The translations under genes and the position numbers were made by a program. This document shows, in pieces, positions 24,915 through 34,620 of a stretch of DNA of 64,000 bases. The stretch lies in NCBI RefSeq assembly GCF_900108345.1, contig NZ_FNVV01000014.1:434001-498000 (forward strand), read 5' to 3'. Below the pieces are notes generated by a model, which was not told where the DNA came from, ran no database searches, and saw nothing but the letters and a program-made list of their open reading frames with translations. Source of the stretch: Bacteroides ndongoniae (GTDB taxonomy: Bacteria > Bacteroidota > Bacteroidia > Bacteroidales > Bacteroidaceae). Positions within the stretch are counted from its first letter, which is position 1; each line of letters begins with the position of its first letter.

Positions 24915-25241
24915 TTATCGGTTGGCTATGTGATTGACGGTTTCGTTCAGTTCCCGCCACGACACTTCCAGCTCACCGAGAAAAGTCTCTCCCTTTTCTG
25001 TCAGCCGATAATATTTGCGTGGTGGTCCTTGCGTTGATTCAACCCATTCGTAACTGAGCAAACCGTCGTTTTTCAGGCGGGTCAGCAGTGGATATAGTGT
25101 TCCCTCCACTACTATCAACCGGGCTTCTTTCAGTTTCGATATGATGTCGGAAGCGTAGGCCGGTTCTTTGTGCAGCAGAAGCATGATACAGTATTCCAGC
25201 ATTCCCTTCCGCATTTGCGATTTTACGTTGTCTACATTCAT
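24915..25241 (-). CDS. PadR family transcriptional regulator
   Basis: The 108-residue protein has the PadR winged helix: MRKGMLEYCIMLLLHKEPAY, then EGTLYPLLTRLKNDGLL and PRKYYRLTEKG. PadR proteins are small dimeric repressors, often released by membrane stress or small ligands. The start at 25241 (MNVDNVKSQ) is preferred over 25265 because a -7 box TATATTTG lies at 25263-25270 and would overlap the longer form. It is followed by the PspC gene in the same direction and probably represses this operon. Confidence 0.9.
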   Translation of the reverse strand: MNVDNVKSQMRKGMLEYCIMLLLHKEPAYASDIISKLKEARLIVVEGTLYPLLTRLKNDGLLSYEWVESTQGPPRKYYRLTEKGETFLGELEVSWRELNETVNHIANR

Positions 25242-25262
25242 GGTTAATTGTTTTGTATAGCA

Positions 25263-25303
25263 CAAATATATGTATTATATGAGTACCTTGTATTGCATAA
25301 TAC
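25263..25303 (-). promoter_or_regulatory. padR-pspC promoter with a possible operator
   Basis: -7 box TATATTTG on the minus strand at 25263-25270. GTATTAT (25272-25278) and ATAATAC (25297-25303) form an inverted repeat just upstream, a plausible autoregulatory PadR site. Confidence 0.4.
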
Positions 25304-25454
25304 TATATAATTATACTATATTAACGATTTGAGAAGTGGTGTATGTCCTATACTGTAGGTTTGAGAGATACAGGAATAACAGTGCAGAAGCCGATTGCGA
25401 GGTAAGAAGAAATACCTACAAGTACAGATGGGGTACGATGATAGCAAGAGGGGT

Positions 25455-25527
25455 AATTTTTTCCCAGTTAGGAAAATTTTTTTTCTAACTGGGAAGATAT
25501 TTTTTCCTAACTGGGGAAAAAATACGG
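25455..25527. repeat. Three-unit CCCAGTTAGGAAA element, copy B
   Basis: It has one forward unit (CCCAGTTAGGAAAATTT) and two reverse units (TTTTTCTAACTGGG, TTTTTTCCTAACTGGGG). It lies in the 383-bp gap between padR and the POT transporter, which otherwise holds only the padR promoter and a terminator. Confidence 0.65.
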
Positions 25528-25590
25528 GATAATGTATGCAGAATATGCACAAAGTTGGCAAGGAGAAAAGCTGACAGGCAGAAAATAAAA

Positions 25591-25625
25591 GAAGGCAGCT
25601 GATTTCTTGTGATTCAGCTGCCTTC
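25591..25625 (-). terminator. Terminator of the POT transporter gene
   Basis: Arms GAAGGCAGCTGA (25591-25602) and TCAGCTGCCTTC (25614-25625), with a TTTTATTTT run on the minus strand. Confidence 0.8.
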
Positions 25626-25648
25626 TTCTTATGTTAGGAACGTTGTGG

Positions 25649-27202
25649 TTACTTAGCTACTCTTTCGAGCCATTTCACCATAGCGAGCATGACTCCCATG
25701 GAGATAAGACAAACGATCAGGAATATGGCCCAGCAATAACCGATGGGGATGGCATTGTACATAAGCGGACCAATCCACAGCAAGAGGTTACCGACAGCCG
25801 TAGCACCCAGCCAGAGTCCTTGGCAGAGACCGAGAAGATGCTTGGGAGCAACTTTGGACACGAACGAGAGTCCGAGCGGCGAGATGAAGAGTTCGGCAAC
25901 GGTAAGAAGGAAATAGAGAACGATCAATACCCATGCTCCGGCTTTCACTTGCTGGTCGATGGGGAGCTCGCGGAACTCGGTTGCAGACGGATAACCTTGC
26001 GAGAAGGAGTATACGGAAAGGAACAGGTAAGCAAGTCCTGCAATCAGCATACCGATGGCAATCTTGCGGGGAGTGGATATTTCTTTGCCTTTGCGAGCCA
26101 TAGATCCGAAAATCATCATGATGATCGGAGTCAGCGTGATAACAAAGAATGGATTGACAGCCTGCCATATTTCGGGAGCAATGGTAGTGGTATTAACAAA
26201 GTCGCGGGCAAACAGCGAGAGGGATGTTCCGTTCTGATGGAATGAGAACCAGAAGAAAATAACGACTCCCAACACTGCAAACAGAGCATAAAGACGTTGT
26301 TTGATTTCTTTTGCCATCGCCTGTTTTTCTTCTTCGGAATACTGAACGGCAGCAACAGCCTCTTTCTTTCCCGGATTGGGGAATTGCTTCTTGGTTACGA
26401 GGAAGATAATCAGTGAAATGAACATGGCCGCTACCGATGCCAGGAACGAATAGTGGATACCTTCATTGAAAATCTGGAGATATTGTGCGCACGAGTCAGC
26501 CATATTGGCGGTATCGCCTACACATTGCGCCATCAGTTGGTTGAGGTTGCCCAGTGCTTCGGCTGACATCTGCTCTGCCTTTTCGATATATTCGTGGCAC
26601 AGGGCAGGAAGGCTGGCGTTGTAAACCATGTTGTGTGCGTTCAGCCACCAGCTACGCAGAAGCGGAGCTACGAACGGAGCGATAAGACCACCGATGTTGA
26701 TGAATACGTAGAAGATCTGGAAACCGGAGTCGCGCTTGCTTTTGGCAATCTTCAGTTCTTTTTCGCCTTTCTTGGCGGCTTCTGCTTCCAGGTCGTCGTA
26801 CATCTGACCAACGATGGCCTGGAGGTTGCCCTTGAACAGACCGTTACCGAATGCGATGAGGAAAAGGGCGGCACAAGTCAGTGTCAGTAACCAGGTGATG
26901 TTTCCTGAATTTGCAGTAATGGGGAATGAAAGAACGATGTAGCCGACAGCCATAATGACAAGACCGGCCATGATTGTGCCTTTATAATTTTGTTTTTTGT
27001 CGGCTATGTAACCGCCTATGAGGCTTAAAAGGTAAATGCCGGCATAAAAGAATGAATAAATCAGTGTACTTTTTTCTTCGCTGATACCGAATTTAGAACA
27101 AAGGAATAATACTAGTACGGCATTCATGATGTAGTAGCCGAAACGCTCACCCATGTTTGAAAGTGCCGCAGGAATCAGACCCTTAGGATGTTTGTTGAAC
27201 AT
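25649..27202 (-). CDS. POT family proton-dependent oligopeptide transporter
   Basis: This 517-residue inner-membrane protein has about 14 helices. The family signature GERFGYY lies at 18-24 and the PTR2 motif region near 60-110 (GGYIADKKQNYKG). An enlarged segment between helices 6 and 7 (about 150-260) is common in bacterial POTs. It imports di- and tripeptides with protons. Transcribed alone with a strong terminator. Together with the OPT gene at 3113 it gives this stretch two peptide importers. Confidence 0.92.
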   Translation of the reverse strand: MFNKHPKGLIPAALSNMGERFGYYIMNAVLVLFLCSKFGISEEKSTLIYSFFYAGIYLLSLIGGYIADKKQNYKGTIMAGLVIMAVGYIVLSFPITANSGNITWLLTLTCAALFLIAFGNGLFKGNLQAIVGQMYDDLEAEAAKKGEKELKIAKSKRDSGFQIFYVFINIGGLIAPFVAPLLRSWWLNAHNMVYNASLPALCHEYIEKAEQMSAEALGNLNQLMAQCVGDTANMADSCAQYLQIFNEGIHYSFLASVAAMFISLIIFLVTKKQFPNPGKKEAVAAVQYSEEEKQAMAKEIKQRLYALFAVLGVVIFFWFSFHQNGTSLSLFARDFVNTTTIAPEIWQAVNPFFVITLTPIIMMIFGSMARKGKEISTPRKIAIGMLIAGLAYLFLSVYSFSQGYPSATEFRELPIDQQVKAGAWVLIVLYFLLTVAELFISPLGLSFVSKVAPKHLLGLCQGLWLGATAVGNLLLWIGPLMYNAIPIGYCWAIFLIVCLISMGVMLAMVKWLERVAK

Positions 27203-27309
27203 AGAATTAATTTTTTAAATAGTGACTAAATATGTTTTTCAAATAATAATAGTTGCAAATATATACTTTTGGGTGAGATAATACACTAAAATAAGCTGAA
27301 AAATAGAAA

Positions 27310-27341
27310 GGGTATGCAAGATTTATATGGCTTGCATACCC
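27310..27341 (-). terminator. Terminator downstream of ybaK
   Basis: Perfect 11-bp arms GGGTATGCAAG (27310-27320) and CTTGCATACCC (27331-27341), followed by TTTCTATTTTTC on the minus strand. Confidence 0.8.
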
Positions 27342-27433
27342 TTGATAGGAACAAATTGTCAGTAAGGCTTGTAGAAGTTAATGTCAATAGAAGGTGCCTG
27401 GACAATCGGAATACTTTTCATTGTACATGAATA

Positions 27434-27907
27434 TCAGAACAGTGTACATACTTCTGCCCGTACTTCCTTGATAAGGTCCTGTGGAGCCAGCTTCAGCTGC
27501 AGGCCACGGACACCGGCACTGATATAAATGTATGGATGCTGCATACATGTTTCGTGAATGTAGGTAGGAAATTGTTTTTTCATACCGATGGGAGAACAGC
27601 CGCCGCGTATGTAGCCAGTCAGTGGAAGCAGTTCCTTGACCGGTATCAGGTCGCACTTTTTATTGCCCGATACTTTGGCGGCCAGTTTCAGGTCGATTTC
27701 ATTTTCGCCGGGAATGACGCAGACAAAGTAACCGGACTTGTCGCCATGGAGCACCAGGGTCTTGAATACACAATTGATGTCTTCGCCCAGGCTGGCTGCC
27801 ACATGGACGGCGCTGAGATCTGCTTCGTCCACTTCGTAAGGAATTAATTCGTAGGCTATTTTAGCCTTGTCTAGTAGCCTTGCGGCATTGGTCTTATTGA
27901 TTTTCAT
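27434..27907 (-). CDS. ybaK: Cys-tRNA(Pro)/Cys-tRNA(Cys) deacylase YbaK
   Basis: The 157-residue protein covers the full YbaK/EbsC family length. Conserved parts are NAARLLDKAKIAYELIPYE at the start, VFKTLVLHGDKSGYFVCVIP in the middle with the functional lysine in FKTL, and GYIRGGCSPIGMKK. The enzyme hydrolyses mischarged cysteinyl-tRNA(Pro) in the cytoplasm. It stands alone between a terminator and a repeat element. Confidence 0.92.
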   Translation of the reverse strand: MKINKTNAARLLDKAKIAYELIPYEVDEADLSAVHVAASLGEDINCVFKTLVLHGDKSGYFVCVIPGENEIDLKLAAKVSGNKKCDLIPVKELLPLTGYIRGGCSPIGMKKQFPTYIHETCMQHPYIYISAGVRGLQLKLAPQDLIKEVRAEVCTLF

Positions 27908-27949
27908 TTCGTTTTATCCTTTATGTTACATTTTTACGTTTTGCAAATG

Positions 27950-28126
27950 CTCAACTTATTAGTTTACAAGGCTTCAGCCAACAGGTTTGCAAGGCTCGGA
28001 ATGCCCTGTTTGATGAAGTGCCGCTTGAGACGGCTTGCTGCAAACGCCTTGTTTATTCGTCAACTTGTGAATTCGTCAACTGCAACTTGAGCTTGCGAAT
28101 AGAAAATCGACGAAATCAAAGTTGAG
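27950..28126. repeat. Structured dispersed element, copy 2 (177 bp)
   Basis: It is bounded by CTCAACTT (27950-27957) and AAGTTGAG (28119-28126). ACAAGGC and GCCTTGT pair internally. Central segments such as GGAATGCCCTGTTT and GCAACTTGAGCTT are shared with copy 1 at 21400-21556. Confidence 0.65.
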
Positions 28127-28162
28127 TTATATTTATCATAAATTGAACACCGGCGGGAAATC

Positions 28163-31006
28163 TTATTTCTGTTTCTTTGCCAGTTCCAACTCTTCCTTGA
28201 GGAATCGGGGCGTGAATCCTTTAGGGCTTTCGGCCACTTCTTCCGGAGTGCCACAAGACAGGACCTGGCCTCCCCCCTTCCCTCCTTCGGGACCCATGTC
28301 GATAATATAATCGGCCATCTTGATAACATCCAGATTGTGCTCGATGACAATGACCGTATTGCCTTTGTCGACAAGTCTGTTCAGCACGTTCATCAGTACA
28401 CGAATGTCTTCGAAATGCAGACCGGTAGTCGGTTCGTCCAGAATATACAGGGTTTTACCCGTATCGCGTTTGGACAGTTCCGTCGCCAGCTTGACGCGCT
28501 GGCTTTCGCCACCGGACAGGGTTGTGGACGATTGTCCCAGCTTGATATAGCCCAATCCGACCTCCTGTATTACTTTTATCTTGTTCAGTATTTGCGGAAC
28601 GTTCTCAAAGAATTCGACTGCGCGGTTGATGGTCATGTCCAGAACGTCGGCGATGGATTTTCCTTTGAAACGTACTTCGAGTGTCTCCCGATTGTAACGT
28701 TTACCGTGGCATACTTCGCAGGGTACGTATACGTCTGGCAGGAAATTCATTTCGATGGTCTTGTATCCGTTTCCCTGACAGGCTTCGCAGCGTCCTCCGC
28801 TGACGTTGAACGAGAAACGGCCGGGCTTGTAACCACGGATCTTGGCTTCGGGCAGGCCTACAAACAAGTTGCGGATGTCGGAAAATACGCCGGTGTATGT
28901 GGCTGGGTTGGAACGTGGGGTACGTCCTAATGGCGACTGGTCTACATTGACAACCTTGTCGATATACTCCAGACCTTCGATGCTGTCGTATGCCAGCGGG
29001 TCTTGCAGTGAGCGGTAGAACTTCTGCGACAGAATGGGCTGCAATGTTTCGTTAATCAAAGTAGATTTTCCACTTCCGGACACGCCTGTTATGCAGATCA
29101 GCTTGCCTAAAGGAAATTCTACATCAATGTTTTTCAGATTATTGCCTTTGGCGCCACGCAGCCAGATGCTGTGTCCGTTGCCTTTGCGGCGCTCGGCAGG
29201 TACCTCGATGGCACATTCGCCGTTGAGGTAACGAGAAGTCAGGGTGTGGGTACGTAGCATTTCCTGTGGCGTACCGGCAAAAACGACTTCTCCACCCAAG
29301 CGGCCAGCTTTGGGTCCCATGTCGATGACATAGTCAGCAGCCAGCATCATGTCTTTGTCGTGTTCGACGACAATAACTGTGTTGCCTAAATCGCGCAGTT
29401 CCTTTAATGAATGTATCAGGCGCTGGTTGTCGCGCTGATGAAGTCCGATACTGGGTTCGTCTAAGATATAGAGGACATTGACCAGTTGCGAACCTATCTG
29501 AGTGGCCAGTCTAATACGCTGGCTTTCACCTCCGGAAAGGCTGACGGCACTGCGGTTCAGGGACAGATAGTCGAGACCTACATCCAACAGGAATTTGAGC
29601 CGTGTCCGTATTTCTTTCAGGATTTCGGCTGCAATCTGTTTTTGCTTACTGTCCAGGTATGGATCTACATTCTGTAACCATTCGTACAAATCCTTGATAT
29701 CCATGCTGGAAAGTTCGTAGATGTTCTTGTCGTGGATGCGGAACGAAAGAGCTTCCTTGTTCAGTTTGGCTCCCTGACATTCGGGGCAGACGGCAGTCTT
29801 GGCAAACTGTTCGGCCCATTTCTGGGCTGTGGCAGAGGAATCTTTTTCCTGCAGCATCTGGATGTATTTTACAACCCCTTCGAACGTTACAAAATAGTCG
29901 GAAGATGTACCGATCAATGAGCTTTTGATTTTTATGCGTTCGTCGGAACCGTAAAGAATCTCTTCGATGGCTTCGTCCGGCAAATCTTTCGCAGGAGTTT
30001 TCAGGTTAGCTTCGTATTTCTCCAGCAAGGCATCTATTTGCCAGAATATCATACTGTTCTTGTATTTCCCTACGGGGGCTAAAGCTCCTTCGTAAATGGA
30101 CAGTTCGCGGTTGGGGATTACTTTGTCAATATCTATCTGGCTGATGACACCCAATCCCTTACATTTGGGGCAAGCTCCCTGAGGGGAGTTGAAAGAGAAA
30201 TTATGCGGTGCCGGGTCACGGTAAGAGAGCCCTGTGACAGGACACATCAGACGCTTGCTGTAATGGCGGACCGTTTCGTTGTCAGCATCCAAAACCATGA
30301 TCAGTCCATCGCCTTGCTTCATCGCTGTAGATAGGCTGCTTTTCAGACGGTTATCATCCTTTTCTGAAACAATCAGTTTTTCTATGACAACTTCTATATC
30401 GTGATTCTTATAACGGTCCAGTTTCATGCCTGGAAGGGCTTCACAGATTTTTTGGTCGACCCGTACATACAGATAGCCCTTTTTGCGGATCTGTTCGAAC
30501 AATTCTTTATAATGTCCTTTCCGGTTGCGTACCAGCGGAGAAAGAATGTATATTTTCTTTCCTTTGTAATCTTTCAATATCAGGTCCAGAATCTGCTCTT
30601 CGGTGTACTTTACCATCTTCTCTCCCGACAGGTAAGAATATGCATCACCGGCACGGGCATAGAGAAGGCGCAGGTAATCGTATATCTCGGTTGTTGTTCC
30701 GACAGTGGAGCGTGGATTTTTATTGGTGGTTTTCTGCTCAATGGATATTACGGGGCTTAATCCGGTAATCTTGTCGACATCGGGGCGTTCCAAGTTGCCT
30801 AAGAAGTTGCGTGCATAAGCTGAAAACGTTTCGATGTAACGACGTTGTCCTTCAGCAAAAATCGTATCGAAAGCCAGTGAGGATTTACCGCTTCCGCTAA
30901 GTCCGGTAATTACCGTCAGGCTGTTTCGGGGAATTTCCGCATCAATATTTTTCAGGTTATGCACCCGGGCACCATATACATTGATATATTCAGATTCTTC
31001 TTGCAT
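28163..31006 (-). CDS. uvrA: Excinuclease ABC subunit A
   Basis: UvrA (947 residues) recognises damaged DNA as a dimer and loads UvrB. Both ABC modules are present: GLSGSGKSS near the start and GVSGSGKST in the second half, each with its own signature ([13 protein letters not shown] and [13 protein letters not shown]) and D-loop. The second zinc site is complete (CEACQGNGY...CEVC). The first has CPVTG in place of C-x2-C, as in other Bacteroidetes UvrA that I recall. I chose ATG 31006 ([13 protein letters not shown]) over 31042, because the promoter box at 31044-31051 leaves no leader for the longer form. uvrB lies 6.5 kb away. Confidence 0.95.
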   Translation of the reverse strand: MQEESEYINVYGARVHNLKNIDAEIPRNSLTVITGLSGSGKSSLAFDTIFAEGQRRYIETFSAYARNFLGNLERPDVDKITGLSPVISIEQKTTNKNPRSTVGTTTEIYDYLRLLYARAGDAYSYLSGEKMVKYTEEQILDLILKDYKGKKIYILSPLVRNRKGHYKELFEQIRKKGYLYVRVDQKICEALPGMKLDRYKNHDIEVVIEKLIVSEKDDNRLKSSLSTAMKQGDGLIMVLDADNETVRHYSKRLMCPVTGLSYRDPAPHNFSFNSPQGACPKCKGLGVISQIDIDKVIPNRELSIYEGALAPVGKYKNSMIFWQIDALLEKYEANLKTPAKDLPDEAIEEILYGSDERIKIKSSLIGTSSDYFVTFEGVVKYIQMLQEKDSSATAQKWAEQFAKTAVCPECQGAKLNKEALSFRIHDKNIYELSSMDIKDLYEWLQNVDPYLDSKQKQIAAEILKEIRTRLKFLLDVGLDYLSLNRSAVSLSGGESQRIRLATQIGSQLVNVLYILDEPSIGLHQRDNQRLIHSLKELRDLGNTVIVVEHDKDMMLAADYVIDMGPKAGRLGGEVVFAGTPQEMLRTHTLTSRYLNGECAIEVPAERRKGNGHSIWLRGAKGNNLKNIDVEFPLGKLICITGVSGSGKSTLINETLQPILSQKFYRSLQDPLAYDSIEGLEYIDKVVNVDQSPLGRTPRSNPATYTGVFSDIRNLFVGLPEAKIRGYKPGRFSFNVSGGRCEACQGNGYKTIEMNFLPDVYVPCEVCHGKRYNRETLEVRFKGKSIADVLDMTINRAVEFFENVPQILNKIKVIQEVGLGYIKLGQSSTTLSGGESQRVKLATELSKRDTGKTLYILDEPTTGLHFEDIRVLMNVLNRLVDKGNTVIVIEHNLDVIKMADYIIDMGPEGGKGGGQVLSCGTPEEVAESPKGFTPRFLKEELELAKKQK

Positions 31007-31043
31007 GTGATAAATAGGGTTTAAATCGGCTATAAACTTCATG

Positions 31044-31051
31044 CAAAAATA
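31044..31051 (-). promoter_or_regulatory. -7 box of uvrA
   Basis: TATTTTTG on the minus strand; it decides the uvrA start at 31006. No clear -33 element. Confidence 0.55.
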
Positions 31052-31130
31052 AGCGTTTCCATCCGAATATCATTTTAAATGGATTATTTTTCGGCTTTGG
31101 AAAGTAGAATATTATTTCTTAACTCATTCT

Positions 31131-31163
31131 TTTGGCTGAAATGACATAATATTCTTAACTTTG
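31131..31163 (+). promoter_or_regulatory. Promoter of the LysM protein gene
   Basis: TTTG (31131-31134), 21-bp spacer, TAACTTTG (31156-31163). Both boxes match the consensus. Confidence 0.75.
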
Positions 31164-31213
31164 CATTAGGTTTGGGAAATATTAAATGTAACTATCGATA
31201 TAATTAGTAATAG

Positions 31214-33010
31214 ATGAGAACGATTAACCGGAGTGTCTGCTTGTTTTTATTGGCCTGCATCTGCGGATTGACAGTAAACGCACAAGAAAACCAGACTTAT
31301 ATATTGCATACTATTGAAAAAGGACAAAGTCTGTATTCTATTGCCAGCATGTATGGCGTCAGCCAGGCTGATATCGTAAAAATGAATCCTGGCAGCGATG
31401 AGAAAATCTATATAGGACATACACTGCGCATTCCACGAAACACAACAGGCAGCCAGAAAGAAACATTCCATACCATTGAAGCCGGTGAGACTTTATATCG
31501 GCTGACAGTGAAATACAATGTTTCTGCAAAAGCTATTTGCGATGCCAATCCGGGACTGAGTGCTGAAAATTTCCGTATCGGACAGGTTATCCGGATTCCG
31601 GCTCCAGACGAAACTCCGGTTGTTTCGGATATTGATAATTCATCTAAAACAGCTGATGTTGCCAGTGAAATTCCGGCTGCTGTACAATCTCGCTGCCGTG
31701 ATATGCATAAGGTAAAGCGGAAAGAAACCATTTACAGCATCAGCAAGGAATACGGCATTACCGAGGCAGAACTGATTGAAGCAAATCCGGAATTGAAAGG
31801 GAAAAACAAGATAAAGAAGGGTTCGTTCTTGTGCATCCCCTATCCTACTACAACTGCAAATGCCGGAAATGCAAAGCCACAGACGATACCGACCAACAAC
31901 GAACTGTTCAGTGAAAACAAAAAGGAAGCGGAACGTATCAGTACGATTAAGGCTGCTGTTATTCTTCCGTTTTTGCCCGATGCTGCATCGCGTAGCGAGT
32001 CGGCCCGAATGGTAGAGTATTACGAAGGCTTTTTGATGGCTGTCGATAGTTTAAAACGCAGTGGTACTTCGATTGACCTTTATACGTATAATTCCGGAGC
32101 GAATGTAAATTCGCTGAATGATATTCTTTCGAAAAACGAAATGAAGAATATGGATATTATATTCGGTCCGCTGCAGCAGCAGCAAATCAAGCCGTTGGCT
32201 GATTTTGCGAAGAAAAATGATATCCGTCTGGTTATTCCGTTTACTTCGAAAGACAATACGGTGTTCCGTAATCCGGCTATTTATCAGATTAATACTCCCC
32301 AATCTTATCTGTATTCGGAAGTATATGATCACTTTGTTCGTCAGTTCCCCAATGCAAACGTAATCTTTATCGAGGCGAATAGCAAAACCAAAGATAAGGC
32401 GGATTTCATCAAAGGCCTGAAAGATGAATTGCGTAACCGCTCTATTCCGATGGCTACCCTGGATGAGGATGCTTCGGTGGAAGCGTTGAAAAGTGCGCTT
32501 AAGACTGGCCGGGAGAATATATTCATTCCGACATCCGGAAGCAATCTGGTTTTAATCAAATGTTTGCCCCAACTAACTCTACTGGTTCGCGAGAATCCGG
32601 AATTCAGTATTCACATGTTTGGTTATCCGGAATGGCAGACATATACCAAGGATCATCTGGAATCATTTTTTGAGTTGGATACATACTTTTATTCCTCTTT
32701 CTATACGAACGATCTGTTCCCTGCAGCCAAGAACTTCACACGTAATTATCGGCGCTGGTATGGAAAAGATATGGATGAGCGTTATCCCAAATATGGAATG
32801 TTAGGATTTGATACAGGCTATTTCTTCCTTAAAGGACTGGCACGCTACGGAAGCGAATTGGAGAATAATCTTCAAAGAATGGATTTTGCACCTATACAGA
32901 CAGGGTTCAAATTCCAGCGTGTCAACAATTGGGGAGGATTTGTAAACAAAAAAGTTTTCTTTGTCCGTTTTACAAAGAATTATGAGCTGGTGAAACTTGA
33001 TTTTGATTGA
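31214..33010 (+). CDS. Secreted LysM protein with a periplasmic-binding-protein-like domain
   Basis: This 598-residue protein has a signal peptide (1-23). Three LysM repeats follow (about 29-74, 82-128 and 164-210), each with the Y/L-x-I-A-x-x-Y-G-V pattern that grips N-acetylglucosamine of peptidoglycan. From about 245 to the end the sequence folds like a type 1 periplasmic binding protein (IKAAVILPFLP, ARMVEYYEGFLMAVDSL, FGPLQQQQIKPLADFA, DTGYFFLKGL). The combination is common in Bacteroidetes; a role as a wall-bound lipoprotein-like sensor or scaffold is possible but unproven. The outer-membrane barrel gene starts 8 bp after its stop, so the two are one operon. Confidence 0.85.
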   Translation: MRTINRSVCLFLLACICGLTVNAQENQTYILHTIEKGQSLYSIASMYGVSQADIVKMNPGSDEKIYIGHTLRIPRNTTGSQKETFHTIEAGETLYRLTVKYNVSAKAICDANPGLSAENFRIGQVIRIPAPDETPVVSDIDNSSKTADVASEIPAAVQSRCRDMHKVKRKETIYSISKEYGITEAELIEANPELKGKNKIKKGSFLCIPYPTTTANAGNAKPQTIPTNNELFSENKKEAERISTIKAAVILPFLPDAASRSESARMVEYYEGFLMAVDSLKRSGTSIDLYTYNSGANVNSLNDILSKNEMKNMDIIFGPLQQQQIKPLADFAKKNDIRLVIPFTSKDNTVFRNPAIYQINTPQSYLYSEVYDHFVRQFPNANVIFIEANSKTKDKADFIKGLKDELRNRSIPMATLDEDASVEALKSALKTGRENIFIPTSGSNLVLIKCLPQLTLLVRENPEFSIHMFGYPEWQTYTKDHLESFFELDTYFYSSFYTNDLFPAAKNFTRNYRRWYGKDMDERYPKYGMLGFDTGYFFLKGLARYGSELENNLQRMDFAPIQTGFKFQRVNNWGGFVNKKVFFVRFTKNYELVKLDFD

Positions 33011-33018
33011 ATTGTGTG

Positions 33019-33708
33019 ATGAAACTGAAAACAATAATCGGTACGACCTTATTGATGGGAGCATGTGCTGTACCTGTACATGCGCAGGTCGGTGAACAAC
33101 GGCATAATTTTGCCATAGGTATTAACGGAGGTGTCAATCTGAACAGTGTGACTTTCTCGCCGAGCGTACGACAAAAAAATCTGATGGGAATGACAGGCGG
33201 AATCACTGCCAGATATATTTCCGAGCGATATTTTAAGATGATTTGTGGAGCACAGATTGAAATAAACTTCTCACAGCACGGTTGGGATGAATTCTACGAA
33301 GATTATCCGGAGCTGCAATATACGCGTAAGATGAATTATGTGGAAATCCCTTTCCTGGCTCATCTGGCTTTCGGAAAAGAACAAAGAGGAGTGCAGTTCT
33401 TTATTCACGCTGGTCCGCAAATTGGCTTTTTCTTGAGTGAAAGCTATACAATGAGTGATAATTGGGATAATTATTCGGGTATCACGGTAGAACAGCATGA
33501 CAAGCCTGTAGAAAATAAGTTTGACTATGGTATTGCAGGTGGTGCCGGACTTGAAATACGTACTGGTATTGGGAATTTTCTGCTGGAAGGGCGTTACTAT
33601 TATGCATTATCGGACTTCTATCATAGTACAAAGAAAGATTATTTTTCCCGTTCGGCGCATGGTGTGATATCTGCTAAAATCACCTATTTGTTTGACTTGA
33701 AAAGATAA
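33019..33708 (+). CDS. Outer-membrane beta-barrel protein (OMP_b-brl_2 / PorT-like)
   Basis: The 229-residue protein starts MKLKTIIGTTLLMGACAVPV with cleavage after HAQ. The mature part has the eight-strand barrel pattern of PF13568-type proteins: alternating strands such as FAIGINGGVNLNSVTF, LMGMTGGITARYI, YVEIPFLAHLAFG, and a final KITYLFDLKR. ATG 33019 is preferred over the upstream TTG 33007 because it gives the signal peptide directly. It sits in the outer membrane. Co-expression with the LysM protein suggests that the pair bridges wall and outer membrane. Confidence 0.85.
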   Translation: MKLKTIIGTTLLMGACAVPVHAQVGEQRHNFAIGINGGVNLNSVTFSPSVRQKNLMGMTGGITARYISERYFKMICGAQIEINFSQHGWDEFYEDYPELQYTRKMNYVEIPFLAHLAFGKEQRGVQFFIHAGPQIGFFLSESYTMSDNWDNYSGITVEQHDKPVENKFDYGIAGGAGLEIRTGIGNFLLEGRYYYALSDFYHSTKKDYFSRSAHGVISAKITYLFDLKR

Positions 33709-33710
33709 TA

Positions 33711-33750
33711 AAAGAGGCACGAATTTGTTTTTCAACATTCGTGCCTCTTT
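33711..33750. terminator. Bidirectional hairpin terminator (AGGCACGAAT family)
   Basis: Arms AAAGAGGCACGAAT (33711-33724) and ATTCGTGCCTCTTT (33737-33750) are perfect, A/T runs on both sides. It separates the convergent barrel and DUF4293 genes and shares its core with 2973-3050 and 60183-60245. Confidence 0.8.
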
Positions 33751-33770
33751 TATAAAATTGAAAATTGTTT

Positions 33771-34226
33771 TTATCTTAGTCTATCTGCAGCTCTTACCAT
33801 TACTTCGTCCCGATAAATGGCACGGAATGAAAGGTAATTCAATATGATGCATATAACGGGCAAGCTTAAGGCCCATTTTAAATGGAAACCTGCATTTAAA
33901 TCTTCTTTCAATACGAACATAAATACCAGAAAGGCAATATAAAAGCCAACCAGCAAGATGCTGCTGAAGATTGTCATGCGTATTTGCAGCATGCGGTTAC
34001 GATAAAGGAATATAGTGCCGAAAGCTATGATGGCACTCAATATCAGTATACCGAACAATCCCCATGTGGATTGAAACTCTCCATTCGCAAGTGATACGCC
34101 TAATGGCTTGAAGATATGAGTCGTAATATTGTCTGTTTCGATGAAATACCCTATTGGCATAAAAGCCGTCATGACCAATAAAATCGTCACCAATAGCAGA
34201 TAGACGGATTGGATGCGCTGTATCAT
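33771..34226 (-). CDS. DUF4293 membrane protein
   Basis: A 151-residue inner-membrane protein with four helices (about 7-24, 56-74, 82-105 and 114-133) and the conserved start MIQRIQSVYLLLVTIL. DUF4293 is a Bacteroidetes family with no assigned function. Its ATG overlaps the rpoZ stop by one base (TAATG), so it is translationally coupled to rpoZ and is the last gene of the bamD-rpoZ operon. That synteny is typical of the order. Confidence 0.85.
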   Translation of the reverse strand: MIQRIQSVYLLLVTILLVMTAFMPIGYFIETDNITTHIFKPLGVSLANGEFQSTWGLFGILILSAIIAFGTIFLYRNRMLQIRMTIFSSILLVGFYIAFLVFMFVLKEDLNAGFHLKWALSLPVICIILNYLSFRAIYRDEVMVRAADRLR

Positions 34227-34561
34227 TACTGTAATTTTTCTTTTTCCTTAGCCGGATTACGATAATAAATCTTTCCCTCGATATATTCCTGTGTAGCTAT
34301 CAAGGTCGGTTTAGGCAGTTTCTCATAATAACGGGAGATCTCAATCTGTTCGCGATTTTCGAATACTTCTTCCAAGTTGTCGTTATAAGAAGCGAATTCG
34401 GCCAATTTCTTGGAGAGGTCATTTTTGATCTCCACGCTGATTTGATTAGCGCGTTTGGCTATGATCGCAACAGTTTCATACACATTACCGGTATCCTCAC
34501 ACAATTCCATCATGTCACGGGTTACCGTAGTTGTTGGAGCATTCGTTTTTCTGTAATCCAT
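34226..34561 (-). CDS. rpoZ: DNA-directed RNA polymerase omega subunit
   Basis: The 111-residue protein is of the Bacteroidetes omega/Rpb6 type. The segment TGNVYETVAIIAKRANQISV is the conserved omega core that clasps the beta' subunit. The C-terminal EYIEGKIYYRNP tail is standard for the phylum. It is located between bamD (59 bp upstream) and DUF4293 (overlapping), which matches the usual gene order. Function: assembly and stability of RNA polymerase. Confidence 0.92.
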   Translation of the reverse strand: MDYRKTNAPTTTVTRDMMELCEDTGNVYETVAIIAKRANQISVEIKNDLSKKLAEFASYNDNLEEVFENREQIEISRYYEKLPKPTLIATQEYIEGKIYYRNPAKEKEKLQ

Positions 34562-34620
34562 AAATCTTTTTATCTAATTTAAAATTCACGTATTTCTTTG
34601 TATTATTTGATAGGTGTTTT

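Noticed and set aside
25316..25561. 81-codon minus-strand ORF
   Set aside because: It runs through copy B of the CCCAGTTAGGAAA element and AT-rich DNA, with no protein-like pattern.
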